In this document: piece after piece, positions 35,701-48,222 of the stretch
How the letters are laid out: each line of letters begins with the position of its first letter
Numbering within the stretch: position 1 is the first letter of the stretch
NCBI RefSeq assembly: GCF_910592395.1
Contig: NC_088322.1
Span: 15,185,431 to 15,249,430 of the forward strand
Origin: Lineus longissimus
Taxonomy: Eukaryota; Nemertea; Pilidiophora; Heteronemertea; Lineidae
DNA: 64,000 bases
Direction of reading: 5' to 3'
Notes under the pieces: model-generated
Told to the model about the DNA's origin: nothing
Seen by the model: the letters and a program-made list of their open reading frames with translations, nothing else
Databases searched by the model: none
Made by a program: the position numbers and the translations under genes

Positions 35701-38100
35701 TGCAATAATTTAGCTATTCATGACCAAGAACAAGAAAGCTGTCAGAAACGTAATGGTGTTTGTCAAATGTTAGGCGTAGATCAAAATGTATCGGTTAGTG
35801 TTGATAAAAAAGGTATACGGTTCATCTTCCCCACATTCTTGGGAATCGAGACGTTGTCGTCTGCATCCTAAATGATTCAGCCGTTGTGATTCACAACAAC
35901 GTCAACATCCACCTGATTTTCAACTCGCACTCCCTCCACCAGAGGCCGCCACATGCCAATTATTTATCCAGCTTCATCTTGTCCTTGACGATGTTATTGC
36001 AAGAAAATGCCTCATTACTTTGGGATAAGAATAGCGTGTATAGTGTACACGAGTATGTACAAAACTAATCTCAGGATGGGTTGGAACCGATTGAAAATAT
36101 GGGCATCACAAGTCCAAGGCTATCAAAGATGATCCCAACCAATGTTGCTTCAATTTCTCCCAGAAATGATATGCATTTTCTTCAAAGGAATATAAGTCCC
36201 GGTCTTCTTATGGTGACACAAACGTATCCAAGACATGAAATGTACATGGTTCTACACAATGATCTATTGTAATCGTATAATACATGACAAAAAAGAAGCT
36301 CACTCTTTGAGATAATGAGGTGTTTTTTCTCCAGTATTCTTTTTCTTCTTGAGGGTTTTCTATTCGTAGCATTGCTGTGGAGACTGGCTGCACGGTATAA
36401 AACAGGCATTAGATACTGCAGTTATGAGTATGGAACTAAAACTGATATAACGATACCTGATTGACGACATACGAACTGGTGCCTATATACATGAACATGT
36501 ATATGGGAAATGGAGTCATTTCGTCAGGCTTGTGTCATAAAGAAGAGTGGTTCTACTTTGGTACTTTAACACTAGAGACAGCCTAGGTTAAACACGAAAC
36601 TAGCAGAGTGATTCTAGTCTTCGCTTTCCCAATTGTTTCTCTCCCACAAATCAAGATAACAACACATCATTAATTTGACTGGCAGTCAGGGGCTCATACC
36701 TAAACTTGATTTTACAACAGGCATTAATATACTACTATCCCGAATATGACATCTTCCAATTTGTCGCTAAAGTCTCAATTGACAATCTTGACAAGAACAT
36801 GACAAGTTCGAGAAAGAAGTCGGAGGTCCCATCGCTTATTAAATGATTTGAATACCAACTTTGTACAAGACAACAATGGCCGAGTGTGAGAGAGAAATTA
36901 CAAAGATGACATAAAGGACTTTCACGGAACGCTCAACTTTCTTTAGCTTTTAAAATGATGTCGCGAATTTCGAAGAAAGGTGCTGTCACGAATCTTTTGA
37001 TTTGGTGGAGAAAGGGGACACCCGAGGTTTACCAAATTACTTGTCATTAGCGTGCCCCAGTTGGTAAGTGCGGGACAAACTCTTGAGATTTGGCCCACTG
37101 AACAATCGAGGATTGTATCGGGTATTTCACGCCGTGTATCGTGTAGAATACGACTGGGCATATCATGTTTCTCTTCATAAGGAATTTGTCAACAGGCCTA
37201 TGAATGATTTAGCGTCGGTGTCAGTGCTTCCCGCGTTGATAGGTTAACTCTTAAAGTATTAAACACAACCAGAACCACATGAGCCAAGTCCGGTGGAAAT
37301 AAAATGAAGACCCGATGTTTTCTAGGTTTTTCCTGGTCATTTGACACATCAGGCCTATGGGCTGCCTTCTCTTTCCAAGCAGACCTACCCAACAGTATCT
37401 TAACTCTCCGAATAAAGTATTCCTTCTTGAAGTATAAAAGCTTGATTTTGCCAATCACCGAATGTTTTTCCCGGTTAAATCGGGCTGTTTTCCTGTGGAT
37501 CAAAGTTTTTGAAAAGTTAAATTCAAGTGTTTTTGAATTTGGTGTCGTTGAACGCAAGAAATAGATAGAGAAAAACGATTATTAAGTCAGAACTCATCAT
37601 TACTGTCAGAAAAGAAGACAATGGGCTCCTGATTTGCTCTGACTACATCTTCAAACACGATCTCCACTGTGGTCAACAACTCATTCTACCTTTCATGGCA
37701 CAGAAGCTTCACAGTCACCCTTTATGCATATGCGAGCATCATTCTAATGAAGACATGAATAATCGCACAGACGATGCATGTACATCTCAAGAAGACAATG
37801 TCACGACTCTGACTGCGCGTTCCTTGGCATTACTTCTATTGGATAAGAGCTGATTTCCATTAATAACTTCATTAGGCGAGTCTTAGTCATCTTACCACGG
37901 GACGTCTTGACAGATGGGAGTCAGTCCGCAGCGAATGATAAGCCTGGGAGGCAGGATGTGTTCATCAAACATGCGTCTTGAAGAAAAAGGTTTTAGCATT
38001 GTTCTGAGAAGGCGAATGCAGCCACACATTTCGACTGGTGATCCTGCTGCTGTCATGTGCTCGACCAGCAGTTCTTTTCGCTTTTGAAATCACTCCTGAG
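29742..38100. other. Intergenic, no supported gene
   Basis: Short open frames only (the longest are 119 codons at 37198-37557 minus and 103 codons at 32005-32316 plus), all unrecognised. A TGATGTGCGATGTGCGATGT microsatellite lies near 34891-34915. A 9-bp-arm palindrome (ATATACATG-AA-CATGTATAT) lies near 36485-36504. YY1-like motifs are at 30324 (minus) and 33735. Confidence 0.55.
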
Positions 38101-38110
38101 ACATCTACGG

Positions 38111-38180
38111 AGCAGTGGTTGCGCAGCGAAAGCGAGAGCCGCTCATGATCGAGAGCTCGGGGGTTCGATCCCCGGCCGAG
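38111..38180 (+). repeat. tRNA-derived SINE-like fragment
   Basis: GGTTCGATCCC (38162-38172) is a perfect pol III B box inside GGGGGTTCGATCCCCGG. It is preceded by GTGGTTGCGCAGCG as a weak A box. The segment between does not fold into a normal anticodon arm. The sequence fits a tRNA-derived retroposon head or a decayed tRNA rather than a working tRNA. Confidence 0.5.
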
Positions 38181-38209
38181 ATGCTGCCTGGTTCCCCATA
38201 CAAACATCG

Positions 38210-41200
38210 GTTTGACCTAGGTTGCAAAACGTACCGTGCCTGCGAATGAGGCTTTACAAAACTTGCCAACCTCGCTTGTAAATGTTATCTCTCTCGTAGC
38301 CACCATCCATACCATAATATATCGCCGCGAAAGCCAACTGTGAAACAGGCTCTCTTTTGCGAAGGGTGCATTTAGAACCTCCCAAGCAATTAGCAGCCTC
38401 TATTAGGCATGGGGACGAGAGTCGTTGCATGTTGTAGCCTCCAAAACAAACCAATCAAAATGCGTGTTGCAATTAACTTTGCTCTGACCCCGCGAGTATT
38501 CCGTTCATTGTCCACGATATCGGCGTGTTAATTTCTCCATTATCATCGAGAGAGATTCAGATGAAAATGAGTGGGGCGGGTCATTACTATGCAGTGCACG
38601 AAAGAGTAATGTGCGGCTCCTTTTCTTCCGACGAAATCGTTTATACCATCGCCCGTGTTAATAGATTGAGTTTTTGAACTGAGTAGTCGCATTTTGTTCC
38701 TGACATTCACGTCAAAACATAAGACCTGCACAATTCAGTTAGCTTCTTAATCATCCTGTACATAATTTCGGCAAACAAATAGTTGCAACCCTACCACGAT
38801 AACATTATCACAAACTCACACGTCAAAATAAACGCTTTCTCGGCAGAAAAACGGGTAAACACCTCCGTGACATCTGTTTGTGTACCAAATGTATCTGATT
38901 AAACACCAAACTCGTCACCAGTTCCAAACACCTACAGACACACACACGGATACATCGGCTTGTGTACACCTTGGTGCAAGGTTTGTAACTCGAACACTAA
39001 ATGCTGGTGGCCAAACGTTGTTGTTAAGTCTAGTTAGGTTTGACAGGTCTGTCTTCATCTTGAGCATAAGGTTACCGATGTTTTCCTGTCAGTCACGAGC
39101 TGGTGGCATATTGACTGGTTACACTCTTTCCCGATATCTGTAGCTCGACGCATTTGCACTATACCTCTTTTCAGCATCTTGATTCTTGAATAGTTACAGA
39201 TCATGTCGCCAGGGCGAAGCAGACGGTCGGTATTGCCGTTTATGACTGCTTGATATGATTGGCCGAGAGGTTCCAGTTCTCCTGACCAATCAGCACTTGT
39301 TCGGCCTTTTCCTGAAAATAAAACCAATTCTTCAACCAATTTGTGGTTTGTCCTGTAGGCAAGTCGTGAAATCAAGCCTGTTCGGCCACATCGAATGCCC
39401 AATTGGAGGTGAATCGTTGCCTCGACTGTTGAAAAGCCCATGCGAAAACCTCAGGGTACACCGCGTTCCCTCTTCTCTTTCGGGCTGCTTGTCCAACCCT
39501 CTTAAGATTATTAACTCTTCTCAACCAACTCCGTTCAATAAGCATTCTGCCCCAAATAAGCCCCATCGTCACCCTTTACCGACAGCTCGTTAAGGGACTG
39601 TACGATCTCAGAGCCCGATTTTGTCAAGATGGTGAAGAAGATCAGCTTGATTTTAAGGTTGCAATAGACTAGTTCATTGGGTTCAGTTCGATAGGTTTGA
39701 TGTTGTTGTTGTTGTTATTTGTTGTGGATGCCAGGCATCATTAGACGATTGGTTTAATTGGTGTTGTTGAACACACACCTGACATTGCCAGTGGTTAATT
39801 TTGGTTAACCCTTTTGGCGTGGATGTCTGACCAAATCCTATGCTAAGCTGCCATCTTTCTCTTCGTCTTCTTGATCTTGTGAGCAGTCGCCTGTCACCCC
39901 CTCCGGGCGCCAAACTTGGTTATTGGCCAAGTGACCATGTCACCAGTAAGAAAGGAGGCCTCGGGCAGGAGGTGCACACCGGGCTTTCAGTTTTCTACAT
40001 TCTTGCAATCGGTCATCATCGACTCCGTTTTAGATCCGATCCCAGCCATGCCAGCGGATCTACCCAAAGTTATTACATGTAAATGTTGTATCAGATCACC
40101 GTACCAAAGCCAGACTTATTAGAAAGTACCTTTACCGTGAACTAAGTCGTGACTTTCAACTGAATCCTACGTTCTCTCAACCTCATACATGTAATTAACA
40201 AGCATTGGCCACGAAATGAACAAGTTCTAAACCTTAACTCCACAAGATTCGAAAAGTATGCTGTACTGCAAAAAGTCTGAAAGTTTCTCCGTTAAAAGTT
40301 GCACCTTTTCCTCATAGTTTAAAGTTCATTCCATCCGATTATCGTAAAGTTCCACGTACATTTCGTGAAGGGGACGTATTAATATGTGCTGGCTATTTTT
40401 TCACCTTAGCATGGTCTTTACTCTGTTTGTTTAAGTTTCCTGGTGAGCGGTGCATTATGGTGTTGAGCAGTTCATTTTGATTGACAGGGAATTCCCCGCA
40501 GTTTACTCGAAACTCCCGTAGAGTCCGGCAGACATTTGAAACGCGGGAAAATGAGTACCATTCCTACAAACCGCGGGAGTAAAGCAGTGCAAATCCATAC
40601 GAAAACCATACTGCACACACATCTTAATCTCCAACACTCGGGGGCGACTTAGAGAGTCACATTTCTACAATTTGTCATAACCTTTCGTCGAAGAGCTAGC
40701 AGCCATATTGAATTGCGCACTCTCCAGTGCGGAGGGAAACAAACTCTACACTCTTCTCACCTTTAATGCGGCCCAGGACTGAAGAGTTCTACTTAGCTAA
40801 TTTCATCTCCAGTTGCATTTTTGACTTCAAGTGAGTGCAGCGGTCAGTGGGTGGTTATCAAGAGTTCCAGACTAAATTTTCTCGAGAGACCTTCTGTTGT
40901 CTCAAGTTTGTGAACAGAAAAACATTCGCTGTTACATTAGGAGGAAGAAAAACGCGCGAGCTCTTCTCAAGCTGTGTGCAATTCAGTACGGGATGTTTTC
41001 GTTGCCTCTGCATAGTATTTCAGGAATGAAAATCGAGGCGGTATAAAAATAATCGTTCTGATGGTCTGGGATAGTTTGTCACGGGTAAACAAAAGTTAAT
41101 GTTAGGGTGTTCGATTTATATTGAAGTGTACATCCATCAAGTATGGTGTATGTAGACCTATTCATATGTTGAACATGTTTTCAGGTTGCCATGCGAGAAC

Positions 41201-44200
41201 TTAAAGTTATTGCTTTCTTGTAAGCCATGGAATCTCAAAACAAATAGGGGGGGGGGGGGGGGGGGGTGAAAGCTGGTTTCATTGCAGCGAAGAGTGAACA
41301 TATCGCTCTTATCAGGAAGCTACGGTGGTCACTTTCTGCTTTTATTGGGCAAGCTGTTGCATCATGCTCAGGGAACCTATAAAAGTAATCGACATTGTTC
41401 ATCAGGGCTAAGACCACTTGCTTCGGTTGGTTAAGAAGAATCCTCTTTTGCCCTCATCATCAGAATCAGTGATGGACATCTTTACCTTAATATCAATAGC
41501 ATATTGTTACTCAACTCGGAAAATAAGAAAAGAATCACGACTGTCTATGAAACATGCCTCTTCTTGCAAAGACACAAATCGAAGACCAATGAAACGTTTT
41601 CCTCGTGTTCAAATTTCTTATATCATGACGCAACTCCATTTTCCACCCAGAAAGCATACCTTGAATCATTGTGTATTGACGACTCACCCTGTCACAAATC
41701 CGGTCCGGACAAAGTAGGGCGCATGCTCCAGTAGATTGGGAGACTTATTAAGTCGACGTGATCACCGCAGCATGAAATTATCGCAACGTGGTTTGATGAC
41801 ACCTCACGTGTGTCTCATTGTGTCCACGGCCAGAGTGGATAGGACAAGTTACAAGCCCCTTGAACCTTCCGTGCATTTCTTTCATCGTTCTTGGTGTATT
41901 CACAAGAGGTGAGAGAGTATTGTTGGTCAAGATTTCGAATATGCTGATGGGGACAGATTTGCCTCTCTGGGGTGCGGGGGTAGGTTAATACTAAACCTAC
42001 AACTGGAGGATACTAGTCTGAACTCGTCCTATTTTTTTCTTTGGTGCTACCAGAGAACTATGTGTAACTTCTCAATTCAAATCACCAACCTTACGAAAGT
42101 TCTCCACACATGGCACCATGGCTTGCTAGAAAAGTGGAAGTGTATGTTTATAAGAAAAGGAGGTTAATTTTAGCTTGCTCACAGCATAGGCTTGTTGAAA
42201 ACTCATCCATTATTTCAAGAGTTTGAGCGTCAAGCTGAGTCCGCGGAAGACTCCCCTGGTTTTCGCTGAGTCAGCCCAGACAGAGTAGCCTACCTATTCT
42301 TGTGGTCCATTTCTCTAACGTTATGCTTCGTCAGGCACTTTGTTTCTATTCACAATATGTTTCCTGAGAAATTAGCGAAGCCTTTTTTCCATGTTTTAAC
42401 CCGCTTCTACGAATAAGCTGTTGTGTAACTGTGGACCTGCTTTCTTTTTATCAAACAGCAGTTCTATAAACGCATCCACGGCAAAGGTGGAAATTGTTTA
42501 TGCCCTCGTTTACTGACAACAACCACACCTTTGGCAAGACATCTTTTGATGATGACGCCGAACACACAACCTTGCCTTCATTTTAGAACAAATGCCTAAG
42601 AATTGCTCAAATTCCTCAGAAAATCGAGGACGCTCTTTAGGAGCCCTGATTTTATCCTCATCCTTACTCTCGGATAGTACATTCATATTCACATTCCATA
42701 CTGAAAAGTTTGATCAATCTCGCCAAGTCTCGCCATGGTGGGACTATGATGACGGACACACGCTGTCCGCCATCTTGGAAATGGTAAAAACATGAATTAG
42801 AAGCGCCGATGGATTTTTTTGCCGAAGAATTATAACATATTATGTGGTCATGTGTTCTAAAATATGTCCTTTTAGCTTCCAAAGTCCTTGCGATCTACAT
42901 ATTGATTCTATCGTATGCTTATAGCGTCCTATTGGAGCAACCATCCCATGAGCAAGAGAGCACTACAATAACCTCCATTAGACTCTCCATTAAATCATAA
43001 TCAAATCACCGGCCATTCTCAAACTAGTCAAACCGGATTAGTGTCGAGGCTCTGGGAAATTATTTGCAAAATCAATTTGTAAAAGAGGATACTGTAGGAT
43101 CGTAGCTAACTGGCTTTTGGCGAGTGTTTCTCAATAATTACTCTTAAAATGTTGATTAATGAATTTTCAAATTGGATTATATTTCGATGGTTGTTTTCTT
43201 GTTTTTTTTGGTGCCAGTTTTATTTCGAGAAGAACACTTCGTGTGAATGAATGGATTCTGTCTTTGTATTGAGCGAAAGTTATAATCCAACTTCACTCTT
43301 GTAAACAAACTGTCGTTCATATCCCAGACGAATGTGGCAGCACGCAGATGTCGAGAGAAGTTCAAAATGGCGGACATGATGACGTGTTATTTCGTCCTGT
43401 CATCTTTTGAGCAGGTCGGGTCCAATAATAGATACATCTCCAAACTCCAGTCTTAATTTTCTACTTCATTTGCTCTTTATGCCTATATCACTGCGGTTTC
43501 TGGCGCATCGCTGTAGTGTTTCTAACATGAGCACTAAAAGACAACATTTCAAAACTCAGATTTTTTCGCTATTCCTCACAGAACTGCTCAGAGAACTGCT
43601 TTATGACAATCGACAAGGAGACCACTCCCTTATAATAAGATCAGTGGTTGTTTGTAAACACATTATCATTTCATTCCGGTTGTGTCATTGCTGACTCAGT
43701 CCCGCACAGAATGCTCAGCAGTCCCGCACAAAATGCTGTGCAGACGACCTTGGAAATGTTTCCTTTCAACCGATGAATGCAAGTGGAATGAAAATGATAA
43801 AAGATGCATCTAAACGACTCTATTAGCCGATGTCTCTGAACGTTTGATCTTTAATGTATTAGCTCATTTTTCTGCGCATCATAAGAAAATGGCGTTTTCA
43901 ATGTCAAAAAGTTTTTTCCAAGGTCATCGTGAAATTGGCTTCATTTCAGTGAAGTTTACCATTTAAATACATGGACATCTATTTGAGCATATGAAATACT
44001 GCAACAATGAACTTGGTCGTTTAACTGATTTGATGTTCGCCACACTAAGAATACCACCTCTGGGGATTTGTTACAGAATAACACCATGTGGCCAAGTCAA
44101 TTTCTGTTGGTGTATGATTGTTATTGAAACAAAACTGCTGTAAAATGGTGATGCAGAGTACAAGCTTATATACATACTTTAAAGGACAGAAGTGAAATAC

Positions 44201-47200
44201 TTCAATTATCACTTGAAGAGAATCATACGTTATAAGTCGCACATCCCTGATGTCCCAAAGTGAGGAATTTAAGACTTGATTTATGGACACCGTCGTGTTT
44301 TGTCTTTCTTCTTTCATGGAGGTTGAAAGCATACATCATCACTACTGTACACTCGCGTTGCCCGGCAAACTTAAATATTGACTTGCACAGCTCAACATGG
44401 ACTCAAAGCTCATCGTGCGACACATCTCAGATTCTAAGAAATAAAGAGAACTACCCTAACAATTAAATACGGTCTCGCCCCTCACATCAGCTGGATAGCC
44501 AGGGGGCGTTTCAAACTAATTTATCTGATAAAGAAACAGCGACTGCGCTGAAAGAATGGGATACAGACCAGGCTCTGCTCGGATCTGTTAGGGAGGCCTG
44601 GCCATTGAAATGGGTATGTAGTCGAGTGTTGTCAATTCACACTGGCTGCAGGAGCATTGTCCGTGTCGCCTGTGTGGTGGAAATCGCTAAGCACGTTTTA
44701 GGGAGTTATGCACAAATTGTCAGAAGAATATTAAGTGAATAGAAAAAAAAACATGAACGTGCCGAGGACGAAATCCTTGCCCCGATCATGTCAGTGTATA
44801 TTTCGTACTCCTTGACATTTACTGCGTGCTGCAGCCGGCCGCTACCCCAAGATTCTTGGATAAAAAACGTAGAAATCCTTTTAAATGCTGTGCACAATTT
44901 GAAAAGAGGTTCACCCGTTTAATGTTATGACTTGGGGGGGTTTGTTCCGTTCATTTTCTGCACAATACACCCACGAGAAATGGCAGCGCGAAAGCTGGCA
45001 TATTATCACGTTAATTGTGTGCATGGCTGCTGCTGTGTTTTCAGAACGACATGAGTTTGCCGTGTTGTAACATTTGGCGTTGCAGCCTTTAAACTGAAAT
45101 ATTAATGGGGCGGGAACTACCACTCGGACAGACAAGGGTCCAAACCTGTTTGACCATCTTGGCGCACCACGCTCCTAGGGTGCAGCGGCCCTTCAATATA
45201 TCTTACCGGGAATGTTTGACTTATTCGAGTAAGCTCAGACTGATAGCAATGCATTCCTTGGGAGCAAACAAATTCTTCGGCTAGGACTGTTGTCAGAAAA
45301 ACAATGAAAGAAATTAACTGGGTCAGCTTGCTAAAGTTTGCTGCGAGGATGGGTTTTGAAGCACTTTCTCAGGAAAGAGTTACTAATCACGTCACGACCG
45401 AAACCTCCCAACCATATCATTGATAAATATCTGGACAAATCCTTTCGTTCCCTCCCACAGAAGACTGCGAGCGCGTCTCATTCATATCAATTTAATGAAT
45501 AATCCATTTGTATGTGCCTTGCCAATGCCGTGCAGGACACACTTGCACGGAATATGTGCATCATTCTTGAATGCCTCTCTCATAAAGTATTATGCCTCGT
45601 AATTAGTACATGCAGAGCTATGGTTATCTGTATATCATTTTTATGAAGATGGAAGACACTTTTCATGTTGACTTGAGTCAAAGTATCAATACATAATACA
45701 AGAAATGCACAGCTCAACTCGTTATTGTAAGGTTGCAGTCGAGTCCATAAAGAAGGCCCGTGTCTTTTAAGGATGGGACCAATTCCTTAAAGACATCCCA
45801 GGCAGTGTCTGTCTTGATTTGTTGGAAAGCAGGAAGACTGATAATCCCTCCGAGCACGCCACTTGAAAAGCCTTTTTACTTATTCAATAGCTTTATAATC
45901 ACCACATGGTAGCTTTTAATGGCCTGATATTTCTCAACCATACAACAGTGTATACGAGGTTTTTGCTTTCTTGATGGAACGAACATAATTTTTCTAACGC
46001 AACTTGTTTTCCGGGAGCATCTTTTGATGATCTTCATTCCCCCTGAGCAGAAACATTCGAAACCTTTATACGCATTAATTCCTTGGTGAATGTCATGATC
46101 AATCTTAAACCAGATAATGGGTTCCTGAAATGAAGCACATGACATGTTACAAAAGTTTGTGAACCAAGCCACTCCTTTCAGTCCCATATAAACACACCAA
46201 GGGTTAACGCTGTATCATCACTTGAACTATCAATGGACAGTCAGCAAAAATTCTCTTACACCAGAATAGTAAATAGAATTATCACTGATTACCCTTCCTT
46301 GTGAAGTATGCCACCCCTGTCCTTCCATCTCCGCGTTCCTTTTCAAGCTTCGCTTGCTCCTACAAAGCACCATCTCAAATTCCCTTTATGCCGTGAGTCA
46401 GCCGCATGCAAAACGACGGCTCTGAATCAGCGTATGCGCTACGCATGCTAATCTGCGGCTGGGAATAAGTAATGCAGTGCATGTAATCTGCAACGCAATG
46501 TGTGACGTAATTTGCCTTGACAAGAATTCATGTCAATTTCAATGTTGACTTTGATGTCTGTGTGATATGCACTGAAACTGCCCATTGTCAAAGAAAGCAT
46601 TTGTCACGTTCTTTGAGCATGATGGTAGACTTCTCGATGACCAACTCCGGCCTTCGTAACCCAAATCCATCTAAAACCCGTTAAACAAGTTAATGTTGAA
46701 GAAGAAGAGTCGTTTCGGTATTTATCAATTCTCTTCTCAGACCGACACCCTCCTAGACCACGCCGCCCCACCCCCTGGTCTGTTCATTCTGTGAAGGTCG
46801 TGGTGACCCCTGTATGATTGGTCTCCTCCTTGCCTCTCATCACCAGAGCTCCGTGTCGGTAACCCAAGATCGTCGAACCACTTCCAATATGTAATTTTGT
46901 TAATTATCTGGTCATTGTGCTCTCCCCGGTGATCAGTCACTAATGACCAGCACGTTTTATGTTCTTGAGGAGACAGCTAGACCCATTTTGCTAGATCCAT
47001 GATGTCTAGGAGGGGGAACAATGACCTCTACCATGGCTCGACCGGCCACTTTGATTTCGTTTTTCGGGAGATACGTAGATTTTCAAGGTGTCGAAATGTC
47101 TGTCTTATAATCTCATGAATGTCCTTTTGCGTATTATCTTTCATAAAACTAAGCTCTGACACCATTCCGGGTGGTCTCATGACTATTTTTCATATTGACA

Positions 47201-47877
47201 GAGGAAGAAAGTCGTAAATATTCAAATGTGTTTAGAATTTTATTGCATCTCCAAAACATTTAACTCTATCCAATTCCTCCACAGCCGTGCACTGCCGAAG
47301 ACAAATGTCTCCTCCTAAACAATGATGTCGAGGAGGGGATGAAAGGTGTAGTCCCTTACCGGTCTATGGTGGCTTGGTCATGTTGATGTTTGAATGTTCG
47401 AATCCTGGAGCTAGATAAGTTATTCTAATCAATCGACCAGGTTACGATGATGTCTATGCTGCCCTAACTGCCAACTTTCTCATCAACAACTCCAATCTCG
47501 ATCGCACCTTAAGAAAAACATCTCACCCGATGATGTTTTTATCTCAAACACTGTGTTAAGGTTATCTAAAGTTATCGGAAAGTGACACGGGTGGAGGTAA
47601 TATCAGCTAAGAGGTAATTCAAGAGATTTAACCATTAGACAGAGCTGTATAGGAACTTGTCAGGTTCAAAGCATGGCTTGTATTCTTTGTTGACGAAAAA
47701 GTGTAAAGTTTGTTACCTTTAGTGTTAAAATTTGTAATTTTGTGGTCGTCCTTGCTACACTCAGTAGATGGAACGTTTCTGGTCGTTACTTCATAATGCG
47801 AGTCTCTTGGTTTTGCAATTACTGACCATTGCCAAGCTTACCGTTAAAAGCAACATTCCTTAGTTCCTTTTTTCGTT
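38210..47877. other. Intergenic, no supported gene
   Basis: Open frames up to 128 codons (39055-39441 minus) without recognisable domains. Contains a (G)20 run at 41247-41266, YY1-like motifs at 40688 (minus), 42766 (minus), 43363 and 45152 (minus), and an imperfect palindrome at 46391-46457 (CAGCCGCATGC ... GCATGCTAATCTGCGGCTG). Confidence 0.55.
41247..41266. repeat. (G)20 homopolymer
   Basis: Twenty uninterrupted G. Potential G-quadruplex; length uncertain. Confidence 0.95.
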
Positions 47878-47884
47878 CGACACT

Positions 47885-48222
47885 TTGGACAACACATCAC
47901 TTCCTCGGCGTGCCAACAGCTCGCCGTGGCACTCTCCTGCACTTCTTACGTACAGTAGTTATTTCTATTTTTCATTTGTCCGCGGTTTCTCGCCGTTGTC
48001 CACCAACATCCCGGTCATTCCCTGTTTCATCGACAATCATAGTCCGATTTTCGCACGTGACCTTGGACATGACACATCACTTTCCGCAAAGACACACCTC
48101 GTTTTCTATACTTTTTACATCCAACATTTCATCTTGTCCTCGGCGTTAAATCTTTGCGTTGTCCACCAATATCCCGATAATCCTCTCTTCCTTCGACGAC
48201 CATAATCCCATTCGCTCCTTCC
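47885..48222. repeat. Two-copy ~165-178-bp direct duplication
   Basis: TTGGACAACACATCAC (47885) against TTGGACATGACACATCAC (48063), and GTTGTCCACCAACATCCCGG (47995) against GTTGTCCACCAATATCCCGA (48158), followed by similar TCGACNAYCATARTCC words. The two overlapping 106-codon frames here are best explained by this low-complexity, C-rich duplication. Confidence 0.6.

Noticed and set aside
47829-48205. Two overlapping 106-codon frames
   Set aside because: Both arise from a C-rich, TGA-poor direct duplication; neither has a domain.
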